DNA of 64,000 bases, from contig JAFRGQ010000027.1 in assembly GCA_017433725.1 (NCBI GenBank), positions 1 through 64,000 on the forward strand. The letters run 5' to 3'. The notes beneath the pieces were generated by a model. The model searched no databases. It saw only the letters and a program-made list of their open reading frames with translations, and was not told where the DNA came from. The position numbers and the translations under genes were made by a program. Below, one piece after another: positions 34,020 through 42,878 of this stretch; positions within the stretch are counted from its first letter, which is position 1; every line of letters begins with the position of its first letter. This DNA comes from Lachnospiraceae bacterium. GTDB lineage: Bacteria > Bacillota > Clostridia > Lachnospirales > Lachnospiraceae.

Positions 34020-34265
34020 GTGACCAGTCAGTCTAGTGTAAAACCGTGGGGAAATAGTCAGGGTATCCGTCTGAGCAAAAGTGTTCTTGAAGAAGCAGGT
34101 ATACAAGTAAATGACACGGTACAGATCGAAGTAAGAGAAAATACGATTATCCTGAAAAAGATCTTTAAGCATCGTACATTTGAGGAGAGACTTGCGGAAT
34201 ACGATGGTAAAATAGATGTTCAGAGCTTCGAATGGGGGGAGCCCGCAGGAAGGGAGATATTATAA
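34020..34265 (+). CDS. mazE: MazE/AbrB-type antitoxin
   Basis: The 81-residue protein begins TSQSSVKPWGNSQGIRLSK, a clear SpoVT/AbrB swapped-hairpin domain of MazE antitoxins, with an acidic C-terminal tail that would wrap the toxin. The GTG at 34020 is preferred because AAGGAGG ends 8 bases before it. The in-frame ATG at 34002 would contain that site. The stop overlaps the toxin start by one base (taATG). Confidence 0.85.
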   Translation: MTSQSSVKPWGNSQGIRLSKSVLEEAGIQVNDTVQIEVRENTIILKKIFKHRTFEERLAEYDGKIDVQSFEWGEPAGREIL

Positions 34266-34573
34266 TGCAAGATTTTTCGCAGGGCGATATAATTAAAATC
34301 AATGGCTTCCGGAGTTCCTTTCTGATTGTCAGCAAAAATGCTTTTATCCGTGCAGTGAATATGTTTCATGTATGCCCGCTGCTCTCAGGTGTTCAGGAAG
34401 GACCCCTTCATATTCATGTTACAGGAGTCTGCGATACGGAGGGGGTTGTCATCTGTGAACAGGTCAAACTGATAGATCCTGCTGCCCGCGGCTGTAAACG
34501 AATAGACCGGCTGCCTTATGGTATGCTTATGAATATTTCGGATGCGCTGCAGGGAATCTTCGAATATGATTAA
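34265..34573 (+). CDS. mazF: MazF/PemK-type toxin
   Basis: The 102-residue protein starts QDFSQGDIIKINGF, matching the first beta strands of MazF/PemK ribonucleases. It has a central CPLLSG and ends VVICEQVKLIDPAARG then RIDRLPY, the usual conserved block. The Arg normally found early in the loop (GRRPALVV) reads FRSSFLIV here. Partner and overlap with the AbrB-type gene support a type II toxin-antitoxin pair. Cleavage specificity cannot be told. Confidence 0.85.
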   Translation: MQDFSQGDIIKINGFRSSFLIVSKNAFIRAVNMFHVCPLLSGVQEGPLHIHVTGVCDTEGVVICEQVKLIDPAARGCKRIDRLPYGMLMNISDALQGIFEYD

Positions 34574-34606
34574 TCAAGAATATAAAAGTAAAAGGAGTTG
34601 TTACAC

Positions 34607-36163
34607 ATGAGAAAAAGAACGACACAAATGAAGTACGCACTCTGCATACTCCTGATTCTGGCAATGCTCGCTGGATGCAGGAATTCTGCTGCCACGGGCG
34701 TCACGAGCGGGGATTCCTCCGCATCTGTAGAGGCAGATGTAACCGGCGCCGATTCCTCCAAAGCGGCGGATGCGGAAAGCGCCGTGGATTCAAAGTCGGA
34801 GTCGAAAATTGAGGCGCAAGCGGAATCTTCGACAGCACTTACGGCGGAGAGTTCGGTATCGGAAGCACCGGACGCATCAGCCACCGAGTCAGCTGCGGAC
34901 GAATCCGGCAGGGATCAGTCAGAAGACACTCGGGAAGACGAGTCTCCATATACTCTCAGGCAGGTCGTCGTTCTGAGCCGTCACAACATACGATCCCCAA
35001 TGTCCGGAGAGGGTTCGCTCTTAGGTTCCGCAACCCCTCATGAGTGGTTCAAATGGACGTCCGCAACAAGCCAGCTCTCCCTTAAGGGTGGTATTCTGGA
35101 GACGACCATGGGTCAGTATTTCCGCAAATGGCTTGAAAATGAAGGTCTTATCCCCGAGAACTATCAGCCGGAAAACGGAGAAGTCCGTTTTTATGCAAAT
35201 GCAAAGCAGCGCACACAGGCGACAGCCCGTTATTTTGCCACGGGTATGCTGCCGGTTGCGGATATCGATATTGAGCGTCAGGGCGAATTTGACACGATGG
35301 ATGAAGTCTTCACACCGAAGATTCATTTCTTAAATGAGAGATTCGAAGAGGATGCAATGAAGCAGATTGCTGAAAAGGGCGGGGAAGCCGGTATGAAGGG
35401 TCTCGACGCAGATCTTGAGGACTCCTATGAGCTCCTTGCCGAAGTTCTCGATCTTAAGGATTCTGACGCCTATAAGAGCGGTGAACTCACTGGCTTTACA
35501 ACAGGAGATACGGAAGTGAAGCTGGAGGTCGACGCTGAACCTTCTATGACGGGATCTCTTAAGACCGCGACGTCATTCAGCGATGCTCTGGTTCTGCAGT
35601 ATTATGAGGAGCCGGATGCACTTAAGGCTGCGTTCGGCCATGAACTTACCTGGGAAGAATGGCTGAAAATCGCTGAGATCAAAGATATTTATCAGGATGT
35701 GCTGTTCACGTCGCCGCTCGTCGCTGCCAATGTCGCACAGCCGCTTCTTCAGGAGATAAAAGGTGAGCTGACAAGCGACGAACATCTCTTCACATTCCTG
35801 TGCGGTCACGATTCCAACATCGGAAGTGTGCTGCCGGCTATGGGAGTGAAGGAGTACAGCCTTCCGGATACTCTTGAGCGGGTGACGCCGATCGGTGGAA
35901 AGCTGGTATTTGAAGTTTATGAAGATGCTGACGGGAAGCAGTTCTGCAAGATCAGTCTGATGTATCAGACGACTGAACAGATCCGCAACATGGAGCAGCT
36001 CTCCCTTGAGAATCCGCCGGCTAAGTACGAACTGGAATTTGAAGGTATTGAGGCAAATACGGACGGTTACTATGCTCTTACCGATATCATAAACCGCATC
36101 CAGGATGCGCTTGACCTCTACGATGAGTATGCGGAGGATGAGGCGCTGGCACCGGCGGCATGA
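34607..36163 (+). CDS. histidine acid phosphatase-like lipoprotein
   Basis: The 518-residue protein has a lipoprotein signal (lipobox LAGC about residues 20-23), a Ser/Ala/Glu-rich linker of about 90 residues, and a branch 2 histidine phosphatase domain. The catalytic motif reads VVLSRHNIRSP, so the usual RHGxRxP has Asn for Gly. The proton donor motif is GHDSNIGS. Members are phytases and sugar phosphatases at the cell surface. RHN occurs in related Firmicute proteins as far as I recall. AAAGGAG precedes the ATG at 34607. Confidence 0.85.
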   Translation: MRKRTTQMKYALCILLILAMLAGCRNSAATGVTSGDSSASVEADVTGADSSKAADAESAVDSKSESKIEAQAESSTALTAESSVSEAPDASATESAADESGRDQSEDTREDESPYTLRQVVVLSRHNIRSPMSGEGSLLGSATPHEWFKWTSATSQLSLKGGILETTMGQYFRKWLENEGLIPENYQPENGEVRFYANAKQRTQATARYFATGMLPVADIDIERQGEFDTMDEVFTPKIHFLNERFEEDAMKQIAEKGGEAGMKGLDADLEDSYELLAEVLDLKDSDAYKSGELTGFTTGDTEVKLEVDAEPSMTGSLKTATSFSDALVLQYYEEPDALKAAFGHELTWEEWLKIAEIKDIYQDVLFTSPLVAANVAQPLLQEIKGELTSDEHLFTFLCGHDSNIGSVLPAMGVKEYSLPDTLERVTPIGGKLVFEVYEDADGKQFCKISLMYQTTEQIRNMEQLSLENPPAKYELEFEGIEANTDGYYALTDIINRIQDALDLYDEYAEDEALAPAA

Positions 36164-36252
36164 AGAGGCAGGTTTTCTATGAAATCGCAGTCTCGAGTGA
36201 GACTTTACGCGGAACTTAATGCAGCGTAAGCTGAGATAATTCAAATAAAAAA

Positions 36253-36277
36253 AGGCGGGATCAAGTCCCGTCTTTTT
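36253..36277. terminator. bidirectional terminator
   Basis: GGCGGGA (36254-36260) pairs with TCCCGTC (36265-36271), with As before and Ts after. It serves the phosphatase gene and the convergent gene that ends at 36345 (or 36287, see the frameshift). Confidence 0.85.
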
Positions 36278-36344
36278 GCTTGCTCATTATTCAGCTGCCG
36301 CTTCATCTTCCGTATAGCAGCTCATCATGGAAGCTTCATAGCGC

Positions 36345-37061
36345 TCACACATACCGCTGCTCTACGATCTCATTCCACTCTTCCTCGGAGACATTCTCGT
36401 CATCCTCGGATACGATGATGTCATCTTCGGATACTGTGGTGTCATCCTCAGATACAGTGGCGTTTTCTTCATTCGCAGCACCTACATTTTCATCCACATT
36501 GTGAGACTTCATGGACTCCTCATAGCGCTCGCGCATACGCTGATCGGCGATTTTGTTCCACTCTTCCTCGGACATTTCTATCTCGGATTTAACAGTATTC
36601 TCAGTTTTCTTTTCACCGGCTGTTTTCAGAGCAGTCTTCTGGAGTGTTGCCTCTTCTTTCTTTGGCTCAGCTGTTATCAGAACGCAATCTGCACACTTTT
36701 CGGCTTTTGCAGCTGCCTTATGATTTTCAGTTTTGGATTTGACAGCTTTCTGTGTGTTCTGCTTCTTTTCGCTTGCCTTAGCAGCGGTCTTCTGTGTCTT
36801 TGCTTTCTTATCCGCAGCCTTTGCAGAAGTCTTATCTGTTTTTGTGTCAGCTGCTTTTTTATCGGAGGAGACGTTTTTCGCATTCTCCCTGACAGCAACA
36901 TCTTCAGATTCGGAAGCCATATTGGCTGCATTCTGCTCAGCTGCGACTACGTTATTCGAAACCATGTTCTTTGCGACATGATTTGAATAAATGAAGCCTG
37001 CACCGATGCCGGTTGCGAGAGATGCTGTGAGTACGAGTGCGATAATAACGTTACGTTTCAT
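36345..37061 (-). CDS. secreted/anchored Lys-Ala-rich protein with C-terminal repeats
   Basis: The 238-residue product has one N-terminal hydrophobic segment (residues 5-24), a long Lys/Ala/Thr-rich region (about 60-150) likely to be extended or coiled, then SEEEWNKIADQRMRERYEES and, after an acidic VSEDD repeat block, SEEEWNEIVEQRYV at the end. The second SEEEWN copy is cut short. In the next frame the DNA continues MCERYEASMMS and runs to TAA at 36287-36289, exactly like the first copy. One extra base near 36355 therefore truncates the protein. Function is unknown. Confidence 0.7.
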   Translation of the reverse strand: MKRNVIIALVLTASLATGIGAGFIYSNHVAKNMVSNNVVAAEQNAANMASESEDVAVRENAKNVSSDKKAADTKTDKTSAKAADKKAKTQKTAAKASEKKQNTQKAVKSKTENHKAAAKAEKCADCVLITAEPKKEEATLQKTALKTAGEKKTENTVKSEIEMSEEEWNKIADQRMRERYEESMKSHNVDENVGAANEENATVSEDDTTVSEDDIIVSEDDENVSEEEWNEIVEQRYV

Positions 37062-37275
37062 TGCTGAGTTCCTCCGTCTGAAGTATGAATACTTTATCGT
37101 TTTATGACGAGCTGTGATAGTCTGTCATGTGTGAAGTTTTGGTTCTTTCTTTACCTACGATAGGTTATACGTGCCGGCAGCAGCGAGTGGCTAATAATAT
37201 TTCACGAAAACTTCACATTTTGTGTATAATAGATTTTAAGAGTGTAAATGAACCATTCTGAAAGGACCTGAACGC

Positions 37276-39786
37276 ATGTCACACTTCGGACGCTTTTACC
37301 TTGATAAAGAAAAGGACATCATAGTAGATCTGGATCGAACGGACGATGTTTTATCCTATGTTCTTCGCACGCCAAATCACAGGACCGGAAACCTGATTAC
37401 GAACTTTGCGGGACTGTGCAGGCTGCCGATTTCATACGACGAAAGCGGACTCAAGATCATCACCGGTACGATTCCGTGCTATATCGACGGAGAAAATCGC
37501 ATGGTCTACATTCTCCGTTTTGCAAATACCAAGGTCGCGAATATCTATCCGGACGGCACCATTGAACGAAAAGCCTATATTCCCGCGATCGCAAAGACTC
37601 TGATGAGCCAGACCAAGGAGTATAATCTGGATGCAAATGCATCACTGGTCAAGACCTATATCCGCTCGGAAGTGAAATTCCACTCTGATCTCCACACCCA
37701 TCGAAGCGCGAATCTGAGCCCCGATATCCTGATTGCCCTCGGTATCGCGCACCAGTTGCGGTATCCGTATTATTATGTAAAGAAGCTGGGTCTTCGTCTG
37801 ACTGCGCGGCAACGGAAGGAAATTGACGAGCAGCGCGCAAAAGTCGCGGAGATGTATCGTGATTCCGAGCTTGAGGGAAAGTATCTTGAGAGAAAGATTG
37901 ATGACAATACGGAGATTAATTTTGCAGACCTGATTCTCGGCGGGCTCGAGAACAGTGCCTACAATATACCGCATATCCGTGCTTCCCTTGCCGTTATGAA
38001 GGACGGTCAGGCCGTATTTACCAATCTTGAAAAAGTATATATCTACAGATATGTATTTACCAAAGGCACGCAGGCGAAGCAGCAGATCAGCATCGACCCG
38101 GCGGGTATCGATTTGATTCCGGACGAAGATATTGTGCGTGCGCTCCATCAGATGCAGAAGGATCGGGAACATCCTGCATTTGCCTCCAATACCCTCTATC
38201 AGGATAAGCTTTTGTGGGTCGCGCGAAGCTATCAGCATGTCGGAGTGACATATGCGGAGATCTCTGATACGGCGCTTGTCAAAAAGACGGATGCGGCAGC
38301 CGTGCTCAGAGAGATTCATGAGGTCATGCCGGCCGTTACGGAAGAGACAGGCGTCACACTCCGATTCCTGGCGGCTCTGCGCCGGATCCCGCTCACGATC
38401 ATCAAGGATCAGATCATACGCGGCAACTATTTTCAGGAGAACCTTGAGGTGCTGAAAGCGGTCGCCGTCGACCCGTATGTGGCAGGTTGTGACTTTGTCG
38501 GAGAGGAGATTAATGATATCCGGGAACTCATGCCGGTCATAAGGGCAGTTGTGGAGATCGCGAAAGATATACCGTCCTTTGTCGTGCGTATACATGCCGG
38601 TGAAAATGACTCTCTTCCCGACAACGTCCTGAACAGCATTCTGTCGGTTGAAAAGGCGCTCGGTCCGGGGCAGAAGTTCCCGCATATGCGTGTGGGACAC
38701 GGGCTTTACACGGCAAAACTGAATACGCCGAAGGGCAGACTGTTACTCGAAAAGCTGAAAGTACATCGGGTAGTGCTGGAGTTCCAGATTACCTCGAATG
38801 TGCGTCTCAACAATCTGAGCCAGATGGGGAAACATCCGCTGAAGCAGTATCTCGGTGCAGGCGTTTCCTGCGTGCAGGGAACGGACGGCGGCGCTTTGTA
38901 CGGAACCGACTCCATTGATGAACAGCTTTCTCTGGAACGCATGCTGAACCTGAGTTTCGAGGACATGCTGAAGATGCGTAAAGTGGAGGATTGCGTTATT
39001 TCAGGTTCGCTCCGGGAATTCCGGGAGAAGACAGAGGAATTTAAACGCATCTGTGGTGAGAAGGGACTGATCGATTTTATTAATGAGAGAATAGATGAGC
39101 AGGACGGGGCATTCTGTGATGTCACAGCCGGCGACCGCCGCCATGACAGCGCCGAAGAGCTTATGGCACAGATCAGACCGCTTCCGTTAGACCGTATTCC
39201 CATTGTGATTGCCGGAGGCAGCTTTAATAACGCTGCTCATGTGACGAGATGCAGGGCGTCGGAGTGTGCGCTGCTTGATGATCTTCTGCGGAAGGCAAAT
39301 CCCGGAAAAGTGTTCTTTGTGATCGGTCCGTCTATCACAGGCTATGAAAAATATATTCTGCAAAAGAGTAAAGGAAAATTCGACGTATACGCTTTTGTGC
39401 CGACGACCATTACGGACGATGAGCTGAAGAGACTGCGCGAAAGCGGAGCCCATATCCGCGTATCCGTCGAGTCCTCCCCTCTCGGCGTCTACAAGAGTTT
39501 TGCCTACGAGATTTTTAAACGCAGACAGTCTGTTATCCTGGCTCTTGACGGTAACAGTGCAGCCGCCAATCTGATCCAGGACGCCAAGAACAGCAGGTAT
39601 AAGAGCAGGACTTTTATCAATGTGAAGGCACCGGCACTCAGGACCAAGGCCGAATCTCTGCAGGGATATATAACTTTCTGGACGGACGGTGACAGCGCAT
39701 CCGAGATTGTCCGATATGCAAATAATTACTACAGGGCGTTGAAAGATCCGAATGCGCAGATACTCAAAAACTATGCTGTGAAATAA
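37276..39786 (+). CDS. large adenosine-deaminase-like amidohydrolase with extra domains
   Basis: The 836-residue protein has an unassigned N-terminal domain (1-130), an ADA-type amidohydrolase core (about 131-600) and a C-terminal Rossmann-like domain (about 640-820). That last domain begins IPIVIAGGSFNNAAHV and has FFVIGPSITGYEKYI. Metal motifs are HTH (His140, His142), IHAGEN (His440), RVGHG (about 475), SNVRLNN and a KHP. The usual TDDP is TDGG (Asp537), so the second, purine-contacting Asp is Gly. An extra 100 or so residues lie between HxH and HAGE. It is far longer than nucleoside ADA (about 340 residues). Size recalls the RdrB deaminase of RADAR, but no RdrA ATPase adjoins. Substrate unknown. 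Confidence 0.8.
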   Translation: MSHFGRFYLDKEKDIIVDLDRTDDVLSYVLRTPNHRTGNLITNFAGLCRLPISYDESGLKIITGTIPCYIDGENRMVYILRFANTKVANIYPDGTIERKAYIPAIAKTLMSQTKEYNLDANASLVKTYIRSEVKFHSDLHTHRSANLSPDILIALGIAHQLRYPYYYVKKLGLRLTARQRKEIDEQRAKVAEMYRDSELEGKYLERKIDDNTEINFADLILGGLENSAYNIPHIRASLAVMKDGQAVFTNLEKVYIYRYVFTKGTQAKQQISIDPAGIDLIPDEDIVRALHQMQKDREHPAFASNTLYQDKLLWVARSYQHVGVTYAEISDTALVKKTDAAAVLREIHEVMPAVTEETGVTLRFLAALRRIPLTIIKDQIIRGNYFQENLEVLKAVAVDPYVAGCDFVGEEINDIRELMPVIRAVVEIAKDIPSFVVRIHAGENDSLPDNVLNSILSVEKALGPGQKFPHMRVGHGLYTAKLNTPKGRLLLEKLKVHRVVLEFQITSNVRLNNLSQMGKHPLKQYLGAGVSCVQGTDGGALYGTDSIDEQLSLERMLNLSFEDMLKMRKVEDCVISGSLREFREKTEEFKRICGEKGLIDFINERIDEQDGAFCDVTAGDRRHDSAEELMAQIRPLPLDRIPIVIAGGSFNNAAHVTRCRASECALLDDLLRKANPGKVFFVIGPSITGYEKYILQKSKGKFDVYAFVPTTITDDELKRLRESGAHIRVSVESSPLGVYKSFAYEIFKRRQSVILALDGNSAAANLIQDAKNSRYKSRTFINVKAPALRTKAESLQGYITFWTDGDSASEIVRYANNYYRALKDPNAQILKNYAVK

Positions 39787-39868
39787 AACATGGCTATAAC
39801 CATTGATGAAACATGCTCGTTCGAGTTATACATATTTTACAAAACTAAAAATTCTATATACTTACACA

Positions 39869-39933
39869 TTGCACATTATGCACAATAGTGATAGTATTGA
39901 TTCTGAAAGCGCTTACAAATATATGCGCATATA
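39869..39933 (+). promoter_or_regulatory. TRAP operon promoter with cre box and palindrome
   Basis: TTGCAC (39869-39874), 17 bases, TAGTAT (39892-39897). TGAAAGCGCTTACA (39904-39917) matches the CcpA/LacI-family cre consensus at the expected transcription start, so glucose repression is likely. TATATGCGCATATA (39920-39933) is a perfect 14-bp palindrome just before the ribosome binding site and may bind a specific regulator. Confidence 0.8.
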
Positions 39934-39958
39934 GGAAATTAGCTGAAAGGAGAAGGTT

Positions 39959-40987
39959 ATGTTCAAAAAGATTCATTGGAGAAGGATGCCGGCGGTTTTG
40001 CTTGTCCTGGCCTGCATTTTTGCACTGACAGGATGCGGCGGGGACGGAAGCGGAAAGAGAATCGTCAGAATCGCCCACAGCCAGTCGGAAACTCATCCGC
40101 AGCACCTCGGAATGCTGAAATTCGAGGAGTATGTTGAGGGTAAGCTCGGAGACAAATATGATATTCAGATTTTCCCGAACGAGCTCCTCGGCAGCACAGT
40201 AAAGGCCATCGAGCTGACCCAGACGGGAGCGATCGATTTCGCTGTAGCGGCGACCGCTAACCTGGAGACATTTGCAGACGTTTACGAAATCTTCAGTCTG
40301 CCATACCTGTTTGTCTCCGAGGATGCTTATCACGCTACCATGGAAGACACTGACTATATGGAGAAAGTCTATGAGTCCACGGATGTAGCCGGTTTCCGCT
40401 GCGTCACATGGTACAATGCGGGTACCCGCAGCTTTTACGCCACTAAGCCCATCAACACTCCTGCGGACATGAAAGGTATGAAGATCCGAGTTCAGCAGTC
40501 TCCGGCTTCCATCGCCCTGGTCAAGGCAATGGGTGCAGCGGCTTCTCCGATGAGCTTCGGTGAAGTTTACACAGCTATTCAGCAGGGCGTTATCGACGGC
40601 GCTGAGAACAACGAGCTGGCTCTGACAAATAATAAGCACGGCGAAGTCGCCAAGTATTACAGCTATGACATGCATCAGATGATTCCCGACATGCTCATCG
40701 GAAATGTCAACTTCCTGAACAATCTTTCGGAAGAAGAGAGGGCTATCTTCGAGGAGGCGGCACGTCTCTCCACAGAAGTGGAGCTGGAAGAGTGGGACAA
40801 GCAGCTCGAGGAAGCCAAGAACATTGCAATGAATGACATGGGCGTTGAATTCATTGATGTCGATATCGAGCCGTTCCGCGAGGCAGCACTGCCCCTTCAT
40901 GACGAAATGCTCGAAAGGAACCCCGCGATTCATGATCTTTACGACCACATACAGGAGATCAACAAGCAATATGGGGAGGGTAAATAA
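39959..40987 (+). CDS. TRAP transporter substrate-binding lipoprotein (DctP family)
   Basis: The 342-residue protein has a signal ending FALTGCGG and the DctP fold. The signature region GTRSFYATKPINTPADMKGMK is followed by IRVQQS, where the Arg normally clamps the substrate carboxylate. Organic acid or sugar-acid ligands are expected. AAGGAGAAGG precedes the ATG. First gene of the dctPQM operon and controlled by a cre box. Gram-positive TRAP binding proteins are lipoproteins, as here. Confidence 0.92.
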   Translation: MFKKIHWRRMPAVLLVLACIFALTGCGGDGSGKRIVRIAHSQSETHPQHLGMLKFEEYVEGKLGDKYDIQIFPNELLGSTVKAIELTQTGAIDFAVAATANLETFADVYEIFSLPYLFVSEDAYHATMEDTDYMEKVYESTDVAGFRCVTWYNAGTRSFYATKPINTPADMKGMKIRVQQSPASIALVKAMGAAASPMSFGEVYTAIQQGVIDGAENNELALTNNKHGEVAKYYSYDMHQMIPDMLIGNVNFLNNLSEEERAIFEEAARLSTEVELEEWDKQLEEAKNIAMNDMGVEFIDVDIEPFREAALPLHDEMLERNPAIHDLYDHIQEINKQYGEGK

Positions 40988-40990
40988 AAA

Positions 40991-41497
40991 ATGAAGACAC
41001 TCAAGAAAATTCGCCACATAGTGGATTTGATTCTGACAAATGTCTGCTGCGTCATTTTTGCGGCTATGGTCGTGATCGGTACTTATCAGATCGTGACCCG
41101 TTACTTCTTTAACCGTCCGAGTACCGTATCGGAAGAACTTCTGACTTACTCGTTCACGTGGATGGCGCTCCTGATTTCCGCTTACGTTTTCGGCAAGCGC
41201 GACCATATGCGCATGTCCTTCCTGATAGACAAAGTCGAAGGGAAGCCCCGCATGATCCTTGAAGTCATTATTGAGATCCTGTGCGTGGCATTTGCCTTTA
41301 TCGTTCTCCTGATGGGCGGCGTTGCGATTCGTTCCCTGACCATGACTCAGAAGACCGCTTCTTTGGGCGTTCACATGGGAACGATCTATACGGTCGTGCC
41401 GGTCACCGGAGCCCTGATCATCTTCTATGGAATCCTGAACATTATTGACCTGGTAACCGGTCAGACAGAAGGCTCTCAGAGAGAAGCCAAAGAATAA
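40991..41497 (+). CDS. TRAP transporter small permease (DctQ)
   Basis: The 168-residue protein has four membrane segments and the family pattern RYFFNRPSTVSEELLTYSFTW with FGKRDHMRM. It starts 3 bases after the binding protein stop. It acts as the scaffold for the large permease. Confidence 0.92.
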   Translation: MKTLKKIRHIVDLILTNVCCVIFAAMVVIGTYQIVTRYFFNRPSTVSEELLTYSFTWMALLISAYVFGKRDHMRMSFLIDKVEGKPRMILEVIIEILCVAFAFIVLLMGGVAIRSLTMTQKTASLGVHMGTIYTVVPVTGALIIFYGILNIIDLVTGQTEGSQREAKE

Positions 41498-41512
41498 TAC
41501 GGGGGTAAGAAC

Positions 41513-42820
41513 ATGAGTATTGCAGTATCATCCGGTCTGATTATCCTGATCTCGCTCGCCATCATGCTCATAGCAGGCGTGCCGATCGCCGTCGCACTCG
41601 GCATATCGTCTATCGCGGCGATCCTGCCGATTCTGAATACGACCTCGGCTGTCCTTACGGGCGCACAGCGTATCTTCGGCGGTATTTCCGTTTTCTCCCT
41701 GCTGGCGATTCCGTTCTTCATCCTCGCCGGCAACCTTATGAACAAGGGCGGTATTGCTATCCGTCTGATCAATCTGGCCAAGCTCCTGACCGGCGGCGTT
41801 CCGGGATCCCTTGCTCAGACAAACACCGTTGCAAATATGCTTTTCGGTTCCATCTCCGGTTCCGGCACCGCTGCCGCTTCCGCCATGGGCTCTATCATCG
41901 GCCCGATCGAGAAGGAGGAAGGTTATGATCCGAGTTTTTCAGCAGCGGCAAATATCGCCACGGCTCCCACAGGTCTTCTGATTCCGCCCAGCAATGTCAT
42001 GATCACGTTCTCTCTCGTTTCCGGTGGAACGTCCGTAGCGGCCCTCTTTATGGCCGGTTACATCCCGGGTTTCCTCTGGGGTCTTGCCTGCATGATTGTC
42101 ATTTTCTTTATGGCGAAGAAGAGAGGCTATGTTATTAAGCAGAAGTTTTCCGGAAAGGAAGCTCTTCAGGTCGTCCTTCAGGCGCTCCCGTGCCTCCTGC
42201 TGATCGTTATCGTTATCGGCGGTATCATCACCGGCGTATTCACCGCAACGGAAGGTTCTGTCGTCGCGGTCGTCTACAGCATGATCCTGTCCCTGTTCTT
42301 CTACCGCTCCATCAAGCCAAGCGAGCTTCCGAAGATCTTTCTTGAGAGCGCGGAGATGACGGGTATCATCATTTTCCTGATCGGCTGTTCCAGCATCATG
42401 TCCTGGGTCATGGCGTTTACAAATATCCCGGCGGCTGTCTCAGCGGCTCTGCTCTCGCTGACAAGTAACAAATACGTCATCCTTCTGATCATCAACCTCC
42501 TGCTGCTGATTGTTGGAACATTCATGGACATGACTCCGGCCTGCCTGATTTTTACGCCGATCTTCCTTCCGATCTGCAACTCGTTGGGCGTTGACACCGT
42601 TCACTTCGGTATCTTCATGATCTTTAATCTCTGCATCGGAACAATCACACCGCCTGTCGGCACGACTCTTTTTGTCGGCGTCCGTGTGGGAGGGGTCAAG
42701 ATCGAATCGGTCATCGGCTATCTGATACCGTTCTTCGTCGCGATATTCCTGGTGCTTCTGCTCGTCACCTACATACCGTTCTTCTCGTTGTGGCTGCCGA
42801 GTCTCTTGGGATATGTGTGA
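41513..42820 (+). CDS. TRAP transporter large permease (DctM)
   Basis: The 435-residue protein has about 12 membrane segments. LFGSISGSGTAAASAMG and TAPTGLLIPPSNVMI are the substrate/Na+ site repeats of DctM. It starts 15 bases after dctQ. The ion-coupled importer is complete with the two genes before it. Confidence 0.93.
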   Translation: MSIAVSSGLIILISLAIMLIAGVPIAVALGISSIAAILPILNTTSAVLTGAQRIFGGISVFSLLAIPFFILAGNLMNKGGIAIRLINLAKLLTGGVPGSLAQTNTVANMLFGSISGSGTAAASAMGSIIGPIEKEEGYDPSFSAAANIATAPTGLLIPPSNVMITFSLVSGGTSVAALFMAGYIPGFLWGLACMIVIFFMAKKRGYVIKQKFSGKEALQVVLQALPCLLLIVIVIGGIITGVFTATEGSVVAVVYSMILSLFFYRSIKPSELPKIFLESAEMTGIIIFLIGCSSIMSWVMAFTNIPAAVSAALLSLTSNKYVILLIINLLLLIVGTFMDMTPACLIFTPIFLPICNSLGVDTVHFGIFMIFNLCIGTITPPVGTTLFVGVRVGGVKIESVIGYLIPFFVAIFLVLLLVTYIPFFSLWLPSLLGYV

Positions 42821-42878
42821 TAAGCCGGGCGTAGGCACGGAACGATCCGGAAGCAATTTTTGATGAGTGAATCGTAAC

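Noticed and set aside
37276-39786. Assignment as RADAR RdrB
   Set aside because: No RdrA-type ATPase is adjacent, and similarity beyond ADA motifs and size cannot be judged by eye. Kept as a hypothesis only.
39854-41374. 506-codon open frame on the minus strand opposite the TRAP genes
   Set aside because: It lies antisense to clear dctP/dctQ genes, has no ribosome binding site or recognisable domain, and reads like a shadow frame (His/Cys-rich).
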